Positions 1 to 4,948 of a stretch of 6,920 nucleotides of DNA are shown piece by piece. Source of the DNA: Pseudomonadota bacterium (GTDB taxonomy: Bacteria > Pseudomonadota > Alphaproteobacteria > Rhizobiales > Tepidamorphaceae). The DNA is taken from assembly GCA_023435545.1 (NCBI GenBank), contig JAEYRQ010000143.1, positions 1-6,920 on the forward strand. Direction: 5' to 3'. How positions within the stretch are numbered: position 1 is the stretch's first letter; each line of letters opens with the position of its first letter. The notes under the pieces are model-generated. The model had not been told where the DNA came from and did no database searches. It saw only the letters and a program-made list of their open reading frames with translations. The translations under genes and the position numbers were made by a program.

Positions 1-1025
1 CCCGATTCCTTGGCACCGGTCTCGCCGTTCAGCCTGACGTAGTCGTCGTAGGAGATCGTCTCGGCGCGGATGAAGCCCTTTTCGAAGTCGGTGTGGATGA
101 CACCAGCCGCCTGCGGCGCCCTGGTGCCCCGTTCGATCGTCCAGGCTCGGGCCTCCTTCGGGCCGACGGTGAAGAAGGTGACGAGGTGCAGCAGGTCATA
201 TCCGGCCCGGATCAGGCGGTTGAGGCCGGGCTCCTGCAGCCCCAGAGTCTCCAGGAACTCCGACCGCTCGCCGTTCGGCAGAAGCGCGATCTCGGCCTCG
301 ATCTTGGCGGAGATGACGACGCAGGCAGCCCCTTCCTCTGCGGCGCGGGCCTCGACGCGGGCCGAATGGTCGTTGCCAGTCGCAGCCGCGCCCTCGTCGA
401 CGTTGCAGACATAGAGCACCGGCTTGGAGGTAAGCAGGTTCAGCGCATCGAAGGCGCGGCGTTCCTCATCTGCGATGGCGACGAGCCGGGCAGGCTTGCC
501 CTCGCGCAGCACGGCAAGCGCGCGGCCGACGAGATCGAGCGCGAGTTTTGATTCCTTGTCGCCGCCGCGAGCCTTCTTTTCCAGGCCGACGACGCGCTTC
601 TCCAGGCTATCGAGATCGGCCAGCATCAGCTCCGTCTCGATGGTCTCCGCATCGGCCAGCGGATCGATCCGGCCCTCGACATGGGTGACGTCGCCGTCCT
701 CGAAGCAGCGGACGACGAAGGCGATGGCGTCGACCTCGCGGATGTGGCCGAGGAACTGGTTGCCGAGGCCCTCGCCCTTGGACGCGCCGCGCACCAGTCC
801 GGCGATATCAACGAAGGTCAGCCGCGTCGGGATAATCTCCTTCGAGCCGGCGATCCTCGCCAGTTCCACGAGGCGCGGGTCCGGCACCGCGACCTCGCCG
901 ACGTTCGGCTCGATCGTGCAGAACGGGTAGTTCTCCGCCTGCGCGGCGGCGGTCTGCGTCAGGGCGTTGAAGAGGGTCGACTTGCCGACGTTCGGCAGGC
1001 CGACGATTCCGCATTTGAAGCCCAT
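1..1025 (-). CDS. ychF: YchF/OLA1-type ribosome-associated ATPase (3' end cut by window edge)
   Basis: This is the Obg-related P-loop protein YchF, which binds and hydrolyses ATP, associates with ribosomes and is linked to translation and stress responses. It begins MGFKCGIVGLPNVGKST, with the P-loop at residues 9-17. The switch/G3 region DIAGLVRGASKGEGLGNQF starts at D73. The nucleotide-specificity motif is NVDE (N208-E211) instead of the NKxD of GTPases, which is the family hallmark and explains the ATP preference. The C-terminal TGS-type domain is recognisable from the TVGPKEARAWTI and FIRAETISYDDYV segments and runs to the edge; about 341 codons are present, so roughly the last 24 residues of a ~365-residue protein lie outside. 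The start is supported by a GGAG motif about 8 nt upstream. It lies 32 nt downstream of the pth stop and is very probably cotranscribed with pth and rplY. I followed the frame through the P-loop, G3, NVDE and TGS segments and saw no break there. Confidence 0.96.
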   Translation of the reverse strand, partial: MGFKCGIVGLPNVGKSTLFNALTQTAAAQAENYPFCTIEPNVGEVAVPDPRLVELARIAGSKEIIPTRLTFVDIAGLVRGASKGEGLGNQFLGHIREVDAIAFVVRCFEDGDVTHVEGRIDPLADAETIETELMLADLDSLEKRVVGLEKKARGGDKESKLALDLVGRALAVLREGKPARLVAIADEERRAFDALNLLTSKPVLYVCNVDEGAAATGNDHSARVEARAAEEGAACVVISAKIEAEIALLPNGERSEFLETLGLQEPGLNRLIRAGYDLLHLVTFFTVGPKEARAWTIERGTRAPQAAGVIHTDFEKGFIRAETISYDDYVRLNGETGAKES

Positions 1026-1057
1026 TCAGGATCTCCGTGGAGGTTCGTTGCCGGCGC

Positions 1058-1771
1058 TCAAGGCAGTTTCCTGCCGGTGAGGCGGGCCAACGCATCGGCG
1101 AGGGCGCCGCGCGAGGATTTCGGCGCCGGGTCGGGCAGCGGCTCTGCGGCCTCAGATTTGGCGGGACGTGGACTGCCGCCGCCTTGCGCCGGCTTGCGGT
1201 CGCCGACCGACACGGCCAGCGCCACCTTGTTCATGAAGCCGGCATCGTCGCCCCTGGCGAGCAGCGGCGCATTGTCGGCCAGCGCGGCCAGCAGCGGCCC
1301 CAGCCAGTCGCTGTCGGCCTTGGCGAAATCCGAGAGGACATGGCGCTGCACCGCCTCCTTGCGTCCCGGATGGCCGATTCCGAGCCGGACCCGCCGGAAA
1401 TCGGGTCCAATATGTGCGGAGATCGAGCGGATGCCGTTGTGGCCGGCCGCGCCGCCGCCGGTCTTCACCCGCACCTTGCCCGGCGCCAGATCGAGTTCGT
1501 CGTAGAGCACGATCACCTCGGCGGGCGACAGCTTCAGCCATCGCATCGCCTCGCCGACCGCGCGCCCGGATTCGTTCATGTAGGTCATCGGCTTCAGCAG
1601 AAGCACGCGGTCGCCGCCGAGCGTACCCTCGCAGGCCTCGCCCTGGAAGCGGCGCCGCCAGGCGGGGAAGCGGTGCAGGTCGGCGATCGCATCGACCGCC
1701 ATGAAGCCGATGTTGTGGCGGTTGCCCGCGTACTTGGTACCGGGATTGCCGAGGCCGACGATGAGCACCAT
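1058..1771 (-). CDS. pth: Peptidyl-tRNA hydrolase
   Basis: This cytoplasmic esterase cleaves the ester bond of peptidyl-tRNAs dropped from stalled ribosomes, recycling the tRNA. It has 237 residues. The N-terminus [19 protein letters not shown] is diagnostic. Residues matching the known catalytic and binding set of E. coli Pth are N9, the catalytic H19, N66 (in TYMNESG), D91 (in DELDL) and N112 (in GHNG). The enzymatic core ends near residue 190. The last ~45 residues form a Pro/Ala/Ser-rich, probably disordered tail that ends in a basic stretch ([15 protein letters not shown]); the E. coli enzyme is ~194 residues and lacks it. The ATG at 1771 is chosen because it places the LIVGLGNPG motif at the usual distance from the start; the ribosome-binding site is weak (GGGA about 10 nt upstream). 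It follows rplY by 82 nt and precedes ychF by 32 nt, a conserved order in alphaproteobacteria. Confidence 0.97.
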   Translation of the reverse strand: MVLIVGLGNPGTKYAGNRHNIGFMAVDAIADLHRFPAWRRRFQGEACEGTLGGDRVLLLKPMTYMNESGRAVGEAMRWLKLSPAEVIVLYDELDLAPGKVRVKTGGGAAGHNGIRSISAHIGPDFRRVRLGIGHPGRKEAVQRHVLSDFAKADSDWLGPLLAALADNAPLLARGDDAGFMNKVALAVSVGDRKPAQGGGSPRPAKSEAAEPLPDPAPKSSRGALADALARLTGRKLP

Positions 1772-1853
1772 GGCTTGCTGTCCCGGCGAGGCCCGCCGTC
1801 ACGGGGAATGCCCGGCCGCGCCGTGGACGCGCGGCCGGATACGGGATTGAGGA
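1772..1853 (-). other. rplY-pth intercistronic spacer with GC-rich hairpins
   Basis: This 82-nt spacer holds a perfect 10-bp inverted repeat: arms 1812-1821 and 1829-1838 (CCGGCCGCGC / GCGCGGCCGG) with a 7-nt loop, starting 15 nt after the rplY stop. No T-run follows on either strand, so it is not a typical intrinsic terminator. A second, weaker hairpin (5-bp arms 1784-1788 and 1794-1798) ends about 12 nt before the pth start codon. The first could stabilise the rplY message end or reduce read-through into pth; the second could limit pth translation. Both roles are inferred. Confidence 0.5.
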
Positions 1854-2474
1854 TTACTCCTCCTCGCCCTCGTCCACGTCTTCTTCCTGGCTGCCTTCGC
1901 TGCGCAGGCCGGCCGGCGCTGCGATGGTGGCGATGGTGAAGTCGCGGTCGGTGATCGTCGGGGTGACGTTCGCCGGCAGTTTCACCGCGGAAATGTGGAG
2001 CGAGTCGCCCAGGTCCAGGCCGGTCAGATCGGCGTCGATGTGGTCGGGAATGGCATCGGCCGGCGCCATCACCTCGATCTCGTGGCGAACGATATTGAGC
2101 ACGCCGCCGCGGCGGATGCCGGGGCACGCTTCCTCATTGAGGAAGTTCACCGGGACCGCCACAGAGATGCTGCTTCCCGCCGTCAGCCGGAGGAAATCCA
2201 CGTGCACGGGGAAGTCCTTGACCGGGTCGAGCTGCAGGTCGCGCGGCAGCACGCGCGTCTTCGAGCCTTCGAGGTCGATCTCGAAGATCGTGGTCATGAA
2301 GCTCGCGGAATGCACCCGGCGGGTGAGGTCGCGCGCCTCCAGCGAGATCGGTACTGCAGGCTCCTTGCCGCCGTAGATCACGGCGGGAATGCGTCCAGCG
2401 CGGCGCTCTGCACGGGCGGCCCCCTTGCCGACCCGAGGGCGCGCCGTCGCGGTCAGCGATACGGTCGCGGTCAT
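1854..2474 (-). CDS. rplY: Large ribosomal subunit protein bL25 (L25/TL5/CTC form)
   Basis: This protein binds 5S rRNA in the central protuberance of the 50S subunit. It has 206 residues and is the long two-domain form. The N-terminal 5S-binding L25 domain covers about 1-97, with the conserved RIPAVIYGG (residues 28-36) and KDFPVHVDFLRL (86-97) segments. The C-terminal TL5/CTC beta domain covers about 100-185 (FLNEEACPGIRRGGVLNIV, then an IPDHIDADLTGLDLGDSLH segment). The tail is strongly acidic (QEEDVDEGEEE, 196-206), as is common in alphaproteobacteria; E. coli L25 has only the first domain (~94 residues). The ATG at 2474 has a strong GAGGAGA Shine-Dalgarno (2481-2487) six nt upstream. Another ATG five bases upstream is closed at once by a TGA in its own frame. 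It is the first gene of the predicted rplY-pth-ychF operon. In many Hyphomicrobiales prs lies just upstream; here that place is taken by arr. Confidence 0.97.
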   Translation of the reverse strand: MTATVSLTATARPRVGKGAARAERRAGRIPAVIYGGKEPAVPISLEARDLTRRVHSASFMTTIFEIDLEGSKTRVLPRDLQLDPVKDFPVHVDFLRLTAGSSISVAVPVNFLNEEACPGIRRGGVLNIVRHEIEVMAPADAIPDHIDADLTGLDLGDSLHISAVKLPANVTPTITDRDFTIATIAAPAGLRSEGSQEEDVDEGEEE

Positions 2475-2554
2475 ATCATGTCTCCTCGAAAGAACGCCGG
2501 CACGCCGGCCGACGCAAAAAGCCCGTCTCCTCCAGGGGTGCGGACGGGCACGCG
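2475..2554 (-). promoter_or_regulatory. Predicted rplY 5' leader
   Basis: This is the ~80-nt leader implied by the promoter at 2561-2589. Reading on the minus strand it holds, in order, the terminator-like hairpin with U-run (2549-2516), a small GC hairpin with arms 2505-2509 and 2496-2500 and a 4-nt loop, and the GAGGAGA ribosome-binding site. The 8-mer GAGGAGAC occurs twice: at the ribosome-binding site (2480-2487) and in the 3' side of the first hairpin (2525-2532). The arrangement suggests a regulated leader, possibly autoregulation by L25, but no match to a known leader class was established. Confidence 0.4.
2516..2549 (-). terminator. Intrinsic terminator-like hairpin upstream of rplY (possible attenuator)
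   Basis: On the minus strand a perfect 7-bp stem GCCCGTC / GACGGGC (2549-2543 with 2527-2521) closes a 15-nt loop and is followed directly by TTTTT (2520-2516), the form of a Rho-independent terminator. It lies 41 nt before the rplY start codon and only ~5 nt after the predicted transcription start of the rplY promoter. It is therefore either an attenuator in the rplY leader or the end of a transcription unit coming from upstream (the arr side). The structure is clear; the role is inferred. Confidence 0.7.
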
Positions 2555-2560
2555 ACGTGG

Positions 2561-2589
2561 CTTATAGGGCAGGCCGGCGGAACAGGCAA
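2561..2589 (-). promoter_or_regulatory. Sigma-70-type promoter for rplY-pth-ychF
   Basis: On the minus strand the -35 box TTGCCT (2589-2584) matches 4 of 6 consensus positions. It is followed by a 17-nt spacer and the -10 box TATAAG (2566-2561), which matches 5 of 6. Predicted transcription starts near 2554, about 80 nt before the rplY start codon. It is the best promoter-like sequence seen in the window. Confidence 0.6.
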
Positions 2590-2609
2590 GAAAGCCGTGT
2601 CGGTTAGTG

Positions 2610-2633
2610 TCCCAGTCTGCGTTTCGGCTGGGA
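2610..2633. repeat. Inverted repeat between arr and the rplY promoter
   Basis: An 8-bp inverted repeat with one G-T wobble: TCCCAGTC (2610-2617), an 8-nt loop, and GGCTGGGA (2626-2633). The wobble forms only in plus-strand RNA, where no gene is seen. There is no T-run after either side. It could be a protein-binding site upstream of the rplY promoter, a piece of an insertion-sequence end, or chance. Confidence 0.3.
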
Positions 2634-2656
2634 TGGGAAAACGGACTTTCGGGTTT

Positions 2657-2681
2657 CGGGCGGCTACCTCGGGAACGCCCG
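2657..2681 (-). terminator. Weak candidate terminator downstream of arr
   Basis: A 6-bp perfect stem (CGGGCG 2657-2662, CGCCCG 2676-2681) with a 13-nt loop lies 15 nt after the arr stop codon. A TTTT run occurs only about 14 nt further downstream, so it is a poor intrinsic terminator. No better terminator is visible directly after arr; read-through would meet the hairpin at 2516-2549. Confidence 0.3.
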
Positions 2682-2696
2682 CTTTGACTGGCCTAC

Positions 2697-3113
2697 TCAG
2701 TCGACAATGGGTAGGGTCCCCCTACCCGCCAGACGCGCGAGGCCTTCCCTCATCTGCTGCACCTGCTCGGCCGAATGGCCCTGCCATTTGATGACCTCCG
2801 CGACGATCCTCAGTGGATCGCGGGAACGGTAGGACATGGTCGGATTCCCAGGGTACTTCTTGTCCGTGAGATTGGGGTCATCAAAGATGGCACCCGTAGG
2901 CTCCACCACATAGATCCGCTCCGTTCCGCTGCCGGAGGCAAGTTCAGCGCCCCATATCGCCGCATCGAGGGTCCCTGAGAAGTAGACCCAGGAAAGTGGA
3001 TGGTCCTGGGTGAAGTTCGACCGATGACCCACGATGATCAGATCGCCCGGGGCAAGGTCCGCCTTGGTCCCGTGGAAGAAGGATTGCGAAAAAACGGTAG
3101 CAGCGGCTGGCAT
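2697..3113 (-). CDS. arr: Rifampin ADP-ribosyltransferase (Arr family)
   Basis: Arr enzymes inactivate rifamycins by transferring ADP-ribose from NAD+ to the ansa-chain hydroxyl at C23, giving high-level resistance. With the start used here the protein has 138 residues, the usual Arr length. Family signatures in order: FFHGTKADLAPGDLI (12-26, with the conserved histidine H14), VYFSGTLDAAIWGAELA (43-59), RIYVVEPTG (66-74), the block DDPNLTDKKYPGNP (78-91), SYRSRDPLRIV (94-104), and the tail WQGHSAEQVQQMREGLARL. The ATG at 3113 is preferred because GGAG lies 9 nt upstream. In-frame ATGs at 3149 and 3188 would add 12 or 25 residues without a good ribosome-binding site. GC is about 61% over 2701-3060 (hand count), lower than the rplY operon, so acquisition by transfer is plausible. 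The 227 bp between arr and the next gene upstream contains no other gene that I can support and no convincing promoter. Confidence 0.93.
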   Translation of the reverse strand: MPAAATVFSQSFFHGTKADLAPGDLIIVGHRSNFTQDHPLSWVYFSGTLDAAIWGAELASGSGTERIYVVEPTGAIFDDPNLTDKKYPGNPTMSYRSRDPLRIVAEVIKWQGHSAEQVQQMREGLARLAGRGTLPIVD

Positions 3114-3340
3114 AGATAACGGCTCCAGATCCGAAACGGAGACGGCCATATAGCAACCCAGACGCAAGATGAAAGGCGGCCTGGGCATCCTCGACCGTTC
3201 CGGAGATTAGGCGGTTGCTTTGCGCGACTGGATCGGGCCCGCCGGCGAGGACATTCCGCGGCGTATCGCCACCCGGGAACCAGAGCATCCTGGAACGGCC
3301 CCAAGTCTGCGATGCGTCGAGAACTGAATGAAGGCCAGGC

Positions 3341-4615
3341 CTATTGCAGATGAGCGCAATTGTAGTTGTTCGGATCCGCGGCCGCCGTCCGTGTCAGCCC
3401 TGCGCTGGTTGTCTTCCCCAGCACGACGCAGGTGCTGTAGAGGATTCGCTTGGTCCTCGGCCAGCCGTTGAACGCCCGCGACGTCGTAGGGCTGTCGTAG
3501 ACGCGTTGCAGGCTGTTCCCGGTGCCGTAGTAGGCGGTCGAACCCCAGGCCATCTTCTTGTAGGTGGTGGGGTTCGTGCGGTTGGCGGGCAGGCTGTACT
3601 GCAGCGACTGGTAGGGCCACTCCCAGTCGCAGGGCAGCAGCTGGTCCTGGAAGGGACACCCGTTGCCCCCGTTGTAGGCGGAGGACTGGCTGCCTCGCGC
3701 GCCTGAGTATCCGTCAGTGATCCGGGACTGCCCGAACGGCCTGGGCTCGAACAGACCCATCTCGAAGGTTCCGGCGACCAGCGCAACATAGCGCCCGCCC
3801 TTGTTGCGCGTTCGCCAGAGCCAGGGCGTGCCGCGGGTCACCGGCTCGGTCGTCGTGTGGAAGTGAAAACGATCGCCCCATGCCAGCCGGCGCACATTCC
3901 TGTTCAGTCCCCCGTCGAACTGCATGACGCCGTAAGGTCCCCGGATGTCGAAGTTGACCCTGTCGGGCCCCGGCACGTCACCGAACCCGACCTGGGTTTC
4001 GATGCGCGGATAGTCGGTGCCATCCTGGAAGTACCACCTTATGACGATCGGCAGGCTGTAGCGCTTGTAGGCGGCCGGATCGAGCGACAGCTTCTTGACG
4101 TCCTCGCCGTCGGCATTCTTGGCGATGGCCTCGATGGTGCCGTAGCGCGGGTAGTTCATGGTGAACCGGTGGCCAGCGACACCAGGCTTTTCGATGGTCA
4201 TCCTGTTGCCCTTCACGGGGAAATTCCGCCCGAGCGGAGAATCGTCGGTTCGGAAGATCTTGCGGGCAATTGTCGCGGAGGAGTTGTCCTGGAAGGTGCG
4301 ATAGCGCTCGTGCGAAACGAAGTAGCCAAACCCGTCGTTCGTGTCGGCGTTCACCACCACAGTCTGCCGGTTGTTCACGCTGCCGGTCTGGTAGGTCATC
4401 TGGACGGCGTAGCCGCCATTGCCGGGATTGGCATCGGTCTGGCGCTTCAGCGAGACGCTGCGCTCGAGGCCGCGCGAATCCTTCCACGTATACTTGTGGA
4501 CCTGCACACCGTTGACGACGACGATCTTGTGGGTGACTTCCGCCGCCGCGAACGCCGGTTCTGATTGACACGTTCCGATCGCCAGCAGGAGACACACCGC
4601 GAAGCAATATCGCAT
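3341..4615 (-). CDS. Secreted protein of unknown function, beta-rich with four cysteines in its C-terminal part
   Basis: I do not recognise this 424-residue protein. It starts with a Sec signal peptide: MRYCF, a hydrophobic stretch VCLLLAIGT, then QSEPAFAAAEV with likely cleavage after an AxA near residues 23-25; C16 is not in a proper lipobox. The mature part is rich in Tyr, Trp, Gly and Asn and in alternating beta-like segments (HKIVVVNGVQVHKYTW; PIVIRWYFQDGTDYPRIETQVGF at 189-211; RYVALVAGTFEMGLFEP at 275-291), suggesting a beta-sandwich of the type seen in carbohydrate-active or surface proteins; this is an impression only. Four cysteines in the mature chain (C320, C329, C396, C420) could form two disulfides. 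The frame stays open to 5062, but the ATG at 4615 has GGAG 8 nt upstream and directly begins the signal peptide, so it is preferred. It is divergent from the 3HB-oligomer hydrolase gene. Confidence 0.85.
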   Translation of the reverse strand: MRYCFAVCLLLAIGTCQSEPAFAAAEVTHKIVVVNGVQVHKYTWKDSRGLERSVSLKRQTDANPGNGGYAVQMTYQTGSVNNRQTVVVNADTNDGFGYFVSHERYRTFQDNSSATIARKIFRTDDSPLGRNFPVKGNRMTIEKPGVAGHRFTMNYPRYGTIEAIAKNADGEDVKKLSLDPAAYKRYSLPIVIRWYFQDGTDYPRIETQVGFGDVPGPDRVNFDIRGPYGVMQFDGGLNRNVRRLAWGDRFHFHTTTEPVTRGTPWLWRTRNKGGRYVALVAGTFEMGLFEPRPFGQSRITDGYSGARGSQSSAYNGGNGCPFQDQLLPCDWEWPYQSLQYSLPANRTNPTTYKKMAWGSTAYYGTGNSLQRVYDSPTTSRAFNGWPRTKRILYSTCVVLGKTTSAGLTRTAAADPNNYNCAHLQ

Positions 4616-4948
4616 GGCCACGACTCCGGTCTCCGGCCCCACACTCATGCTGAACGTAGCAGCTGATGCGACTACCTGTGATGACGCAGCGTAGCTTTGC
4701 GCCGGGAGGCCGGCAAGCGGATTGGTAGTAGCCCGACAGTGCCACCAGGGATTGCCAGGATGATTATCAGCAGTCGCAACCGAGACATCCAGCACCGCAA
4801 GGAGAGGACTGATCTGGTGCACCGTGCCGGTCGCGGGCATACTCGTTGCGGGATGGGGGCATGGAGCGTCAGCGCGGGCCCCCGTGCCGTCGTTCCCGCA
4901 CAAGTGGACTAACCGCTGGATGGCCCAGAGCCGCCGAGGGAGGGAAAC
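4616..4948. promoter_or_regulatory. Divergent intergenic region between two secreted-protein genes
   Basis: This 333-bp region must carry the promoters of both flanking genes. For the minus-strand gene the best candidate is weak: TTGCCG (4714-4709), a 17-nt spacer and TACGCT (4691-4686), about 70 nt before its start codon. I found no convincing -35/-10 pair on the plus strand. An imperfect inverted repeat at 4694-4718 (core GCCGG / CCGGC around a 4-nt loop, with outer GCTT / AAGC) overlaps the candidate promoter and could be an operator. No gene is supported here; the short open frames are remnants of the other-frame coding pattern and lack ribosome-binding sites. Confidence 0.45.

Noticed and set aside
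681..1939. Long plus-strand open frames opposite ychF, pth and rplY.
   Set aside because: They are antisense to three confidently identified genes; long spurious frames are usual at this GC content.
2944..3304. Two minus-strand open frames of 88 and 114 codons overlapping the arr start and its upstream region.
   Set aside because: Both run into arr in other frames, have low-quality composition and no clear ribosome-binding site. They remain possible but are unsupported.
3857..4564. A 235-codon plus-strand open frame opposite the unknown secreted protein.
   Set aside because: The minus frame has a signal peptide and a ribosome-binding site; the plus frame has neither and looks like complement-derived composition.
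4573..4611. Lipoprotein signal at C16 of the unknown secreted protein.
   Set aside because: The residues before the cysteine (IGT) do not fit a lipobox, and an AxA cleavage site follows; an ordinary signal peptide fits better.
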